This document shows, piece after piece, positions 35,326 through 43,334 of a stretch of 64,000 nucleotides of DNA (positions within the stretch are counted from its first letter, which is position 1; every line of letters starts with the position of its first letter). The translations under genes were made by a program, and so were the position numbers. The notes under the pieces were generated by a model that saw nothing but the letters and a program-made list of their open reading frames with translations, ran no database searches and was not told where the DNA came from. Source of the DNA: JAAZMI01 sp964603615 (GTDB lineage: Bacteria; Bacillota; Dethiobacteria; DTU022; UBA8154); assembly GCA_964603615.1 (NCBI GenBank), contig CAZRVU010000003.1:1-64000 (forward strand), in the 5' to 3' direction.

Positions 35326-36798
35326 CTAAAATAACGAATTGGTGATAAGCTCAATCAAAGGAATTGTTGTTGAATTGGCAAACAGACCCAGCACAATGCA
35401 GGTAACTGCCAGGAAAACGGTGGGTATGAGCATCGTTAGAGGTGCTTCGAATCCCCGTGCTTTTTCAAATGTACCTTTTTTAAAGAAGGCGTTAATCACG
35501 ATCGGCAGGTAGTAGACGGCGCTTAAGAGGCTGCTGGTCAAGATGACATAGGCAAAGATATTTTTACCGCTTTCGAGACTTCCTGTTAAAAGATAATATT
35601 TACTGATATAACCATTGATGGGGACGATGCCCATTAACCCCAGGCTGCCGGTTGCAAAGGATAGCATCGTTAAGGGCATCTTTTTACCGACGCCATGCAG
35701 ATCATTGATCTTGGTTTTTCCCGTAACCGTAATAATTGCTCCGGCACAAAAAAATAGTGTTATTTTCATGAGGGCATGATTGATGATATGTAGTAGGCCT
35801 CCGGTTAGCCCGGCGGGGGTAAGCATCAGTGCACCCAAGGTGATATACCCCAACTGGCCGATTGTAGAATAGGCCAGGCGCAGCTTAAGAACATCTTGCT
35901 TAACGGCCATGATTGAGCCGGCAATGATGGTAAAACTGATGATCACGGCCAAAGCATTTGTTACCTGCAGCCTGGCCAGCATCTCTGCCCCGTAAAGGAA
36001 GTATAAAACTCTGATAATCCCGAATACACCGGCTTTGACAATGGCAACAGCGTGAAGAAGGGCGCTAACCGGTGTCGGGGCCACCATCGCTCCTGGCAAC
36101 CAGGAATGTAACGGCATGATCGCTGCTTTTGTGCCGAAGCCGGCGATCAATAAAAAGAAAAGGACGGTTAATAAAGGCATCTTATCCGCGGTAACAGTGT
36201 TGAGGATACCTCCCGGCACGAACTCCAGCGTTTCCACCAAGTAGTGTATAAGAAACATGGAGAGGAAAATGAAAGCACCACCGATAAGATGGTAGCAGAT
36301 ATACTTTGTTCCAGCCCTGATGGCCTCCGGAGTTTGCGCATGTACTACCAACGGGTAAGTGCAGACGGCGAGATATTCATAAAAGATGTAAAGGGTAAAA
36401 AGATTGCCGGCAAAAGCAACGCCCATGGTTGCACTGCAGGAAAGGACGAAAAAAACAAAATAGCTTTTCTGGCTGTGTTCGTGGAACATGTAGCCGATGG
36501 AGTAAATGGTAGCTAAAACCCATAAAGCAGACGCGACTAGCCCCAAAACTAGCCCCAAAGTATCAACGCGAAAAGATATGCCTACATTATCTATGATGCG
36601 TAGCAGATTATATTCGACTAAACCTCCTGCCAAGATTGCCGGCAGCATGCGGGCTACATTAAAAAAGACCAGGAAGATAGTTGCTACCGCCAAAGGATTC
36701 CGCAAACGGTGGTTTTGATCGCCTAGCAGACGAATAGCTAGCGCTCCGATGATGGGCAGTAACACGGCCCAAAATGGTAGCGGGGATGTTAAGATCAT
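35326..36798 (-). CDS. NuoL/MrpA-like antiporter subunit
   Basis: The first gene of the minus-strand operon encodes 490 residues with about 14 helices. The TM5 glutamate lies in LYIFYEYLAVCTYPLVVHAQ, the TM7 lysine in GFGTKAAIMPLHSWLPGAM, then VAPTPVSALLHAVAIVKAG, and the TM12 lysine in INGYISKYYL. The sequence is closest within the window to the plus-strand gene at 26404, sharing a 16-residue AMVAPTPVSALLHAVA tract. GAGGATGG precedes the ATG. A promoter is visible 100 bases upstream. Confidence 0.86.
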   Translation of the reverse strand: MILTSPLPFWAVLLPIIGALAIRLLGDQNHRLRNPLAVATIFLVFFNVARMLPAILAGGLVEYNLLRIIDNVGISFRVDTLGLVLGLVASALWVLATIYSIGYMFHEHSQKSYFVFFVLSCSATMGVAFAGNLFTLYIFYEYLAVCTYPLVVHAQTPEAIRAGTKYICYHLIGGAFIFLSMFLIHYLVETLEFVPGGILNTVTADKMPLLTVLFFLLIAGFGTKAAIMPLHSWLPGAMVAPTPVSALLHAVAIVKAGVFGIIRVLYFLYGAEMLARLQVTNALAVIISFTIIAGSIMAVKQDVLKLRLAYSTIGQLGYITLGALMLTPAGLTGGLLHIINHALMKITLFFCAGAIITVTGKTKINDLHGVGKKMPLTMLSFATGSLGLMGIVPINGYISKYYLLTGSLESGKNIFAYVILTSSLLSAVYYLPIVINAFFKKGTFEKARGFEAPLTMLIPTVFLAVTCIVLGLFANSTTIPLIELITNSLF

Positions 36799-36897
36799 TT
36801 AAACCATCCTCACAGTTTTATAGGAAAAGGTGCAAACAATATAAGGAAGGTATAGACTATTGTGAATTAACCAGCAATTCAAAAAAATATTGGGAAC

Positions 36898-36926
36898 ATT
36901 ATACTACAAAGATTTCAAAAGCACAA
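36898..36926 (-). promoter_or_regulatory. promoter for the minus-strand antiporter operon
   Basis: On the minus strand TTGTGC (36926-36921) and a perfect TATAAT (36903-36898) are spaced by 17 bp, giving a leader of about 95 bases before the 35326-36798 gene. The rest of the 480-base intergenic gap to 37282 is AT-rich; I see no other gene or clear structure in it and no convincing plus-strand promoter. Confidence 0.6.
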
Positions 36927-37282
36927 CTTATATTTTGAGGTGTGTAGTTAATCTGTGATAATATTATCTTCCCTTTCAGAAGTGATATTTTTATCAGGAA
37001 AATTAATAGGGTGACACTATCAAAGACCATTGGCATTTTATTTAGGGCTGCTGAAATATGTTTTTATATTTGGTTTTTTTGTAATATCTTTGCAAAACTT
37101 TTTTTTCTAGCAGGGGATTTGGGTTTAGACAAGAAATGTTTATTTGTAAAGAAATAAAATACGTAAAAATAGCACGCGTTTTTTCCTTAAAATCAAACCG
37201 GACGTATTCCATTTTTCTTGAAAAGTTTGCTGCTCTGGTTTTTATTAATTTTACCGGAGGAGGAAAGGGGTTTTAGTACCCG

Positions 37283-38056
37283 TTGAAAATGAAAGTTATT
37301 TTTCACGAATCTTTCCTGGAGACATATGTAGGGGATCCTGCCGCTTCCCGTGGGCGCTTGGATCACGCCTTGGGTCTCGTTGAGGGGAAATACCCGTTGT
37401 TGCAGCCTGAACCCTGTGCCGAAAGAGATGTGCTTTTAGCACACAGTAGCTTCCATCTCGAAGCTGTGCGCAGGGAAGGTCCTGTTTTTCCGATGGCACT
37501 TTTGTCTGCCGGCGCAACTATCAAGGCTGCCGAACTGGCCTGGGGTGGGGAAGCTGCTTTTGCGTTATGCAGGCCGCCAGGTCACCATGCCAGCCCGGAT
37601 TCCTGTTGGGGGTTTTGTTATTTTAATAATGTGGCTCTAGCGGTGTGCAAGTTATTGCAGCAGGGAAAAATTAATAAGGCATTAATCATCGATTTTGATC
37701 TGCATTACGGGGATGGGACGAGCAATATCTTTGCCGGTAACCCGGCTGTTGCTTATTGGCATGTGCAAGGGCAGGAACGGATCTCCTTTGTCCAAAATTT
37801 AAAGGATTATCTAAAAGATGTGCAGGTTGATCTCATTGCTGTTTCGGCAGGTTTTGATCGCCATAAACAGGACTGGGGAGGAATGCTTACTACGGCTGAT
37901 TATGGGGCCATGGGTACAATATTAGGAGATTTTGCCCGTAAAAAGTGCCATGGACGAATATTTGCTGCACTAGAAGGCGGTTACAATTCCCGTTCCTTGG
38001 GGGAAAGCGTGCTCTCTTTTTTAGATGGCCTTTGCGGACAGGCCGAAGGTAGTTGA
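37283..38056 (+). CDS. histone deacetylase-family hydrolase
   Basis: This 257-residue protein has the zinc-hydrolase motifs of the HDAC/acetylpolyamine amidohydrolase superfamily: RPPGHHASPDSCWGFCYFNN, DFDLHYGDGT (metal-binding D and H), SAGFDRH (second D), and ALEGGYN. It is shorter than the usual 300-370 residues. In bacteria such proteins deacetylate polyamines, acetoin-system or other small substrates, so eukaryote-like histone action is not implied. The TTG at 37283 is preceded by GGAGGAGGAAAGGGG; an ATG at 37289 is equally possible. cbiB begins 7 bases after its stop, implying co-expression, though no functional link with cobalamin is known to me. Confidence 0.87.
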   Translation: MKMKVIFHESFLETYVGDPAASRGRLDHALGLVEGKYPLLQPEPCAERDVLLAHSSFHLEAVRREGPVFPMALLSAGATIKAAELAWGGEAAFALCRPPGHHASPDSCWGFCYFNNVALAVCKLLQQGKINKALIIDFDLHYGDGTSNIFAGNPAVAYWHVQGQERISFVQNLKDYLKDVQVDLIAVSAGFDRHKQDWGGMLTTADYGAMGTILGDFARKKCHGRIFAALEGGYNSRSLGESVLSFLDGLCGQAEGS

Positions 38057-38062
38057 ATAAGG

Positions 38063-39106
38063 ATGGGCCGGTTTCAGGTGGATGGTTCTTCGTTAGCTTT
38101 TCTGGCGGCTTGTTGTCCTGAACGTACAATTTTAATACTTTTTGCCTTTTGCTTAGACCTGCTGCTGGGCGATCCCCGTTGGCTGCCCCATCCCGTAGTT
38201 TTTACCGGCAAGATCATTACGCTATTGGAAAAAATGTTGCGAAAATGTTTTAAAAGTGCCCGGGGAGAGCGGTTAGCCGGAACTTTGTTGACTGGCTTTG
38301 TTGTCAGCGCTGTGTTTTTCTTTTCCCGGGAAATAATCTTCCAATTTAGTGCCTGTCAGACTTTTTTAGGTTGGTTGGTCTCTCTTTACTTGCTATATAC
38401 CTCTTTTTCTTTGCGCAGCTTAGAGGAGCATATTCTGGCGATCGAGCGTCCGTTAAAAAAGGGGGATCTACCCGCAGCGCGCCGGGCCCTTTCTTTCATT
38501 GTCGGGCGGGATACAGAGTTTCTTGCGGAAGAAGGTATTTCCCGGGCAACTCTGGAAAGCCTGGCAGAAAGCACCGGCGATGGGGTGATTGCTCCTTTAT
38601 TTTATGCTTTTCTTGGCGGCCCGCCGCTGGTGCTGGCTTATAAAGCAATAAATACGCTGGATTCCATGTTGGGGTACCGCAATAAAAAGTACTTTTATTT
38701 TGGTTGGGCTGCAGCCAGACTTGACGATCTGGCCAACCTGATTCCAGCCAGGCTTGCTGCTTTTTTTTTCTTGATAGCGGCTTTGACCGGGGGAAGGTTG
38801 TCTTCTTTACAGGTGTGGGAGTATTATGTTAATATTTTACGGGAGGGACGAAAACACCTTAGTCCGAACAGTGGTTATTCTGAAGCTGCAGCGGCAATTT
38901 TGCTCGGTGTTCGCTTGGGAGGAAGGAGTAATTACGGCGGGGTACCTTCTGAACGGCCGCTAATCAATGCCCCGGGGCGCTGTCCCTCCAGCAAGGACCT
39001 GGAACCGTTACGTATTTTAGTGAAAAGAGTTGCGCTGCTGGCTTTGCTGGCAGGTGTTGTTCTACATGTTTTTGCTGGTTATTTAGTTAGCACTTTTTTT
39101 CTATAA
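38063..39106 (+). CDS. cbiB: adenosylcobinamide-phosphate synthase CbiB
   Basis: The 347-residue membrane protein contains the CbiB/CobD markers FCLDLLLGDPRWLPHPVV, ESTGDGVIAPLFYAFLGGP, KAINTLDSMLGYRN and a C-terminal NSGYSEAAAAILLGVRLGG. CbiB joins aminopropanol (or its phosphate) to adenosylcobyric acid. It is some 25 residues longer than usual at the N-terminus, so translation may start a little later than ATG 38063, which has only a weak AAGG site. cobU and the CobD-like gene follow, forming a partial nucleotide-loop assembly cluster. Confidence 0.93.
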   Translation: MGRFQVDGSSLAFLAACCPERTILILFAFCLDLLLGDPRWLPHPVVFTGKIITLLEKMLRKCFKSARGERLAGTLLTGFVVSAVFFFSREIIFQFSACQTFLGWLVSLYLLYTSFSLRSLEEHILAIERPLKKGDLPAARRALSFIVGRDTEFLAEEGISRATLESLAESTGDGVIAPLFYAFLGGPPLVLAYKAINTLDSMLGYRNKKYFYFGWAAARLDDLANLIPARLAAFFFLIAALTGGRLSSLQVWEYYVNILREGRKHLSPNSGYSEAAAAILLGVRLGGRSNYGGVPSERPLINAPGRCPSSKDLEPLRILVKRVALLALLAGVVLHVFAGYLVSTFFL

Positions 39107-39388
39107 TCACTTCGGGAATATAAATCCATCATGCCTCATTGCATCATTCTTTGGAAGGCATTATTTTTACTTATGGTGTCCGCCCGTGGTGTCGACGCTT
39201 GTTGGCGGTATGGGGGTTTGATCTTGCCTTGTTATCACCAGCACGAGTGAAGGGCCTTTTGTTTCATTTGGCTAGATGGTTACAAATGATCGTATAAATT
39301 CCATATCAATATTTAAAGCAAGCTATTTGGGGAACCAACTCTTAAAGAGCTGGCTTGGCCAGGTTGGGTATTGCACAAAGGAGCAAAA

Positions 39389-39952
39389 ATGGGGAAAAAT
39401 AACGGAAAAATAGTGCTTATTACCGGGGGCGCGCGCAGCGGCAAAAGTACTTTTGCCGAACGCTACGCCGCGGATAGTGGTAAAAAAGTAATCTATATTG
39501 CTACAGCGGCGGGGCAGGACGAAGAGATGCGCCGGCGTATAGCTGATCACAAAAAAAGGCGCCCGTCCCAATTTGATACCGTGGAGGAACCTTTTTACCC
39601 GCACCGGGTATTGGAGAAGGGCGATAAAGAGAACCTTTTTTTGCTGGATTGCCTGACGCTATTACTTACCAACCATCTTCTAAAAGAAGGAGGAGGGGAG
39701 GAAGAAGATTCTTCCTTTTGGCCCGGGCGAAAAGTTGCTGTGTTGGAATATATTGATCTTTTCATGGACTATGTAGGCCGCTGTACCGCTGATGTGCTTA
39801 TCGTTACCAATGAGGTGGGGCTGGGAATCGTCCCCGAAAACAAGCTTGGCAGGATTTTTCGCGATCTGGCGGGTAAGGCAAACCAGTTCGTGGCAACCGG
39901 AGCAGATGAAGTTTGGCTGATGGTCTGTGGCATCGCACAAAGGATTAAATGA
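39389..39952 (+). CDS. cobU: adenosylcobinamide kinase/guanylyltransferase CobU
   Basis: This 187-residue P-loop enzyme has the Walker A motif ITGGARSGKSTFAE at about residues 10-23. It also has YIATAAGQDEEMRRRI, LLDCLTLLLTNHL and VTNEVGLGIVPENKLGR, all CobU hallmarks. It phosphorylates adenosylcobinamide and activates it with GTP. ATG 39389 follows AAGGAG. The 280-base gap before it holds no gene or cobalamin riboswitch that I can recognise; a short inverted repeat CCAAC/GTTGG lies near 39334-39366. Confidence 0.94.
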   Translation: MGKNNGKIVLITGGARSGKSTFAERYAADSGKKVIYIATAAGQDEEMRRRIADHKKRRPSQFDTVEEPFYPHRVLEKGDKENLFLLDCLTLLLTNHLLKEGGGEEEDSSFWPGRKVAVLEYIDLFMDYVGRCTADVLIVTNEVGLGIVPENKLGRIFRDLAGKANQFVATGADEVWLMVCGIAQRIK

Positions 39953-40056
39953 GCTTGATTTCACTGCAAAAGTGTGATTTAGGCAATGCAAATAGCCCGG
40001 GCTACCATTTTATATTTTGTTCTGCAAGGAATTTTATCAGCAAGGAGGTTGGGGGA

Positions 40057-41148
40057 GTGCCGGATAAGCAGGAAACGGGGGGGCATGGGGGCGATCTGCA
40101 GGCGGCTGCGGCCGAATTTGGCCTTAAACCCGCCGATTTTTACGATTTTAGCAGTAACATTAATCCCCTGGGGCCGCCGCCGGGTTTAATTGCAGAGCTG
40201 CAAAATAACATCGCTGGCGATCTGGATCGTTATCCAGTACCCCAAGCACGTGTTTTGCGCGACGCCCTGGCCTCTTTCCTGGATATTCCGCTAGAACGCT
40301 TGCTCGTCGGCAATGGTGCCAGTGAACTGATCCATCTCCTAATTTTATGGAAGAGGCCTCAAAGGGTTATCATTCCCGCCCCCACTTTTTCCGAATATGA
40401 AAGAGCTGCCCGGCTGGTTGGTGCTGCAGTGCGCAGATTTCCCCTGCCGTTGCAAGCTGGCAGTTATTTAGAAAAAACTTTAATAAAAGAGCTATTGGCC
40501 TGGGGAGATTTCCTTGTTCTCTGTAATCCGAATAATCCCACAGGTTTTTATTATGCCCCGGAAACAATAATGGATATTATCCGGGAAGCCAAAGAAAAAA
40601 AAATAACAGTCTTGATAGACGAAAGTTTTATTTTTTTTACGGGAAGGTCCTGGCAAGAGGCATTTTGGGGCAGGGATTATCCCCATCTTTGGGTTGTTGC
40701 TTCTCTCACTAAATTATGGGCTCTGCCCGGGTTGCGTTTGGGGTTTTTGGCCGGGCCGGCCTCCAAAATTCAAATAATAACCCAAAAAGGCGATCCCTGG
40801 CGGGTTAACGCTTTATCCCAAAGAGCCGGACTTTTTTGTTTGGCCCAAGCGGAATACCTCACCGCTTCGCTGCGGATGATTCAAGAAGAACGGGCATACC
40901 TCCTGGAAAACTTAAAGGAAATCAAAGGTCTGGAAACTTTTGCAGGGGAGGCAAATTTTTTATTGCTGCGCGGTAAAAGGGATGGTTTTTCCAGCGCGGC
41001 ACTTTTTAAGTTCTTAGCAGCCAGGGGTATTTTAATACGCGATGCCTCCAATTTTCCGGGCTTTGATCATCGCTTTTTCCGCATAGCTGTGCGCCGGCGG
41101 GAGGAGAATGAACGCCTTTTAAAGGAGTTGGCGAATTTTTTTGTTTAA
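40057..41148 (+). CDS. cobD: CobD-like threonine-phosphate decarboxylase (class I aminotransferase)
   Basis: The 363-residue PLP enzyme has GGDLQAAAAEFGL, DFSSNINPLGPPPGL, NPNNPTGFYY and the PLP lysine in ASLTKLWALPGLRLGF near residue 219. The sequence pattern and location next to cbiB and cobU indicate L-threonine-O-3-phosphate decarboxylase, which makes aminopropanol phosphate for the cobalamin linker. It could be annotated as HisC by similarity alone. GTG 40057 follows AAGGAGG with 8-base spacing. Upstream in-frame codons back to 39949 overlap cobU and are not needed. Confidence 0.86.
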   Translation: MPDKQETGGHGGDLQAAAAEFGLKPADFYDFSSNINPLGPPPGLIAELQNNIAGDLDRYPVPQARVLRDALASFLDIPLERLLVGNGASELIHLLILWKRPQRVIIPAPTFSEYERAARLVGAAVRRFPLPLQAGSYLEKTLIKELLAWGDFLVLCNPNNPTGFYYAPETIMDIIREAKEKKITVLIDESFIFFTGRSWQEAFWGRDYPHLWVVASLTKLWALPGLRLGFLAGPASKIQIITQKGDPWRVNALSQRAGLFCLAQAEYLTASLRMIQEERAYLLENLKEIKGLETFAGEANFLLLRGKRDGFSSAALFKFLAARGILIRDASNFPGFDHRFFRIAVRRREENERLLKELANFFV

Positions 41149-41279
41149 AATAACAAAGCCTGAGCAATGCAAAAGTTCTGGTTCCATGTAGGCCGGGGTT
41201 CAGCGTTAAAGACCTGAATGTAAAAGGTGTTCGTGGCGGCTGGTTGATAAATTATTAAGGTTTTTTATTAACGCGGTAG

Positions 41280-42005
41280 CTAGCTTTTTTTTCTGGTCAA
41301 GAGAGCAAGGGCATTTTGCCCCAAAATTTTTTCCCTTTCTATTCCGGTAAAAATCCGTTCCACTTTGGAACGCTCATTAGCCGGGATACCGAAGGGAAAA
41401 TCGCTGCCGAACAAAATGCGTTCAACCCCGTAATTGGCAGCATAGTCCTGCAGGTCGGCGCTGCCGGCGAGGGCGGTGTCTATATATACTGCAGGGTTGG
41501 CAAAAACACCGGCTTTCTTAAGTTTTTCATAGCCCCCGTTGAGCAGACCGAGGTGGGGAATGATCACTGCAGTTTGCCCTCCGATTGCTTCAATTAAGTT
41601 CAAAGTATGTTGAAATTCCTCTTCCAAAACGATGGGGAGTTTTTGTTTACAGATAAATTGCAAGAATTCCTTGTATTTATCCGAATGGTAGTCGTATTCC
41701 GGTTCGGAGGCATGACGATGCCATTTTATGCCGGAAAAATTTTCCGGGGGTAGTATATAGTCGTTCCAGACAAACCAGAAAACAAACAAATTTTCCCTGC
41801 GTAAGGTTTCCAGATAGGCATGTACTTTTTCGCGGGACTCCCGGTAGGCAGGGCTATCGGTGAAGTTATAATTATAGCGATCATAAATTTCCTCTACGGG
41901 GGAGAAAAGAACGCCACCGTCTATGCCTGCTGTTTCCCAGTAGGGACGAAGTTTTTCCCAGGTTAGAGTCCGGCCACAGTGTGCATGTGCATCAAGAACT
42001 AACAT
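41280..42005 (-). CDS. amidohydrolase-family (Amidohydro_2) protein
   Basis: This 241-residue TIM-barrel metal-dependent hydrolase begins LDAHAHCG (metal HxH). It has IIPHLGLLNGG in the middle, a metal histidine position, and ends ILFGSDFPFG with the catalytic aspartate. This is the pattern of Amidohydro_2 enzymes such as ACMSD-like decarboxylases and lactone hydrolases. The substrate is not deducible. AAAAGGAGG lies 8 bases before the ATG on the minus strand. It stands alone, facing the cobalamin genes, with a repeat-rich zone directly upstream of its start. Confidence 0.8.
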   Translation of the reverse strand: MLVLDAHAHCGRTLTWEKLRPYWETAGIDGGVLFSPVEEIYDRYNYNFTDSPAYRESREKVHAYLETLRRENLFVFWFVWNDYILPPENFSGIKWHRHASEPEYDYHSDKYKEFLQFICKQKLPIVLEEEFQHTLNLIEAIGGQTAVIIPHLGLLNGGYEKLKKAGVFANPAVYIDTALAGSADLQDYAANYGVERILFGSDFPFGIPANERSKVERIFTGIEREKILGQNALALLTRKKS

Positions 42006-42028
42006 GGTAAATAACCTCCTTTTCGAGA

Positions 42029-42056
42029 TGAAATGGGGACGGTTGCTGTTGCATAC
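42029..42056 (-). repeat. REP-like repeat (CCGTCCCC family)
   Basis: Read on the minus strand this is ATGCAACAGCAACCGTCCCC followed by ATTTCAT. It matches the ATGCA(A/G)C(A/G)GGAACCGTCCCC unit seen at 46066, 46128 and 46450. It sits between the amidohydrolase ribosome site and repeat element A. Confidence 0.65.
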
Positions 42057-42059
42057 ATG

Positions 42060-42265
42060 GTGGCGAAAGTTGTGGCGAGCTCCAAGTTTCGCTCAGAGAG
42101 TTCTACGGCTCTGCTCCGGCTTCCGATGGCCTGCCCTGCCAAGTGCCCATCCATGGGCACACGGCAGGCTGCCGGCGTCCTGCCGGCAGGGTCATCTTCT
42201 GCCTGCGCTTCGCCGTGAACTCTTTGCTTCGCTGCACAAGTCGCTGCGCCTCAATTTTTCGCCAC
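42060..42265. repeat. repeat element A, left copy (206 nt, multi-hairpin)
   Basis: The element starts GTGGCGAAAGTTGTGGCGAG and ends CTCAATTTTTCGCCAC, an imperfect terminal inverted repeat. Inside are AGAGTTC/GAACTCT arms, a stem CCTGCC (42135)...GGCAGG (42163) enclosing GTGCCCAT/ATGGGCAC, and the hairpin GCCGGC-GTCCT-GCCGGC at 42171-42187. A second copy of exactly the same length lies at 45824-46029. Its last 25 bases are repeated once more at 42372-42396. Open frames across it mirror the hairpins and are not taken as genes. Confidence 0.9.
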
Positions 42266-42371
42266 GCAGCAATCTAATTAAAAATTTGTAGATAGTTACA
42301 CAGGCAGTAACCAATTAGCAATCTATTTAAATGGTTTGTGCCAGTTACTTCAATGGTTATTGTCGCACGGG

Positions 42372-42396
42372 TTGCTGCGCCTCAATTTTTCGCCAC
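42372..42396. repeat. extra copy of the element A right end
   Basis: TTGCTGCGCCTCAATTTTTC and CGCCAC repeat the terminus at 42241-42265, again followed by a TCTAATTAAA tract. The right-hand composite shows the same arrangement at 46152-46180, with its own variant of the sequence. Confidence 0.75.
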
Positions 42397-42560
42397 GTTA
42401 GTAGTCTAATTAAAGATTTGAGTTGGTTAGGCCAAGTAGTAACTACTCACTAATTTTAGCAAGGCCTGCATTGTTGGTTAGTTTCTTTACCGGTCAAAAT
42501 TATTCCTGCCGGATCATAAGAAATGTCTCTCCCCTATCACAGAAGGTATTTTACTATTAA

Positions 42561-42789
42561 TTCCACTGCAAAAATTACATTCTGCTGCATAAAAGAAATT
42601 TGCTTGGGCGGGAGCTGTAAAAATTAGCCCATGAAGACGCCACAATTTTGAAGCAAAAATGGCAGGACGCCATTTTTAGGGCTTTTTGAAGAGGACGTTC
42701 AATGGGTCCGGGCGAAAAATTGTCAGTCGCAGGGATGCTGATTTCAGCGCACGCCTTGCAAATAGAGTTTAGGCAGTAGAATCACTATT
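42561..42789 (+). repeat. dispersed repeat module B, left copy
   Basis: About 228 bases starting TTCCACTGCAAAAATTACAT and ending AGTAGAATCACTATT are nearly identical (a handful of mismatches) to 46190-46414. The module contains the hairpin AAAAATGGC-AGGAC-GCCATTTTT, which could terminate transcription. The terminal 59 bases also occur alone at 13647-13705, and 25 bases inverted at 63666. Confidence 0.9.
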
Positions 42790-42885
42790 AGATTTATCAT
42801 GATGTTATCGCGATAATTAATAAAGTGACATTTAGTACAGAAAAACAATTTAGATCAGAATCTCGGAAAATGCCGAAAAAAAGTG

Positions 42886-42914
42886 TTGACATAGGATTTT
42901 TGCTGTGCTATGAT
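42886..42914 (+). promoter_or_regulatory. sigma-A promoter of the T-box trpB transcript
   Basis: TTGACA (42886-42891) and TATGAT (42909-42914) with 17-bp spacing give a start near 42921, at the 5' edge of the T-box leader. Confidence 0.85.
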
Positions 42915-42920
42915 GTGTGC

Positions 42921-43238
42921 AAGATTTTTGCTCATAAACCCTGTGAAGGGAAATAGTAGGCCGGTAAAGAGGAGTGCAGAGAACCGGGTGGAGGGTGTGG
43001 TTTAATCCCGAAGCTGTGAGCCCGGTACTTCATCGCTGGTTGAATGGGTCCCGGAGGGGCTTGGCCGAACCGCTTTTAGGAAGTAGGTTAAGACGGAGTT
43101 TTCGCCGTTAAAAGAAAGGGGTATCGGAGCGGAGTTGTTCTCCCGTACCTTTTGGAGCGGCCTCTTGGTTTATCAAGGGGTAATTTGGGTGGCACCGCGG
43201 GCAAACCCCCGTCCCTGTGACGGAGGTTTATTTTTTTA
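42921..43238 (+). promoter_or_regulatory. tryptophan T-box leader with terminator
   Basis: The T-box sequence GGGTGGCACCGCGG is at 43187-43200. It is followed by the terminator ACCCCCGTC-CCTGT-GACGGAGGT and a T run at about 43205-43238. Stem I contains AGAGA and the distal loops. The specifier context is TTGAATGGGTCC, with codon TGG at 43045-43047 after the usual GAA, so the cognate tRNA is tRNA-Trp. Uncharged tRNA-Trp would stabilise the antiterminator and switch on trpB. This agrees with the gene immediately downstream. Confidence 0.92.
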
Positions 43239-43334
43239 CCCAATTATTTATTATGCCTGGCGAAAACAGTGGCCGCGCTACTAGCAAAAACTGTTCCATA
43301 TTATATTAAAAATATATTACAAGGAGGAAGAAAG

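Noticed and set aside
39107..39388. Possible cobalamin riboswitch before cobU
   Set aside because: No B12-box-like sequence or matching helices could be found. The gap only has a weak CCAAC/GTTGG inverted repeat.
42004..42291. Arg/Leu-rich open frame across element A (and the similar frame at 45834-46097)
   Set aside because: Both frames follow the conserved repeat sequence. The two copies differ by changes that keep DNA stems, not by synonymous changes, and no ribosome site precedes them. I treat them as non-coding.
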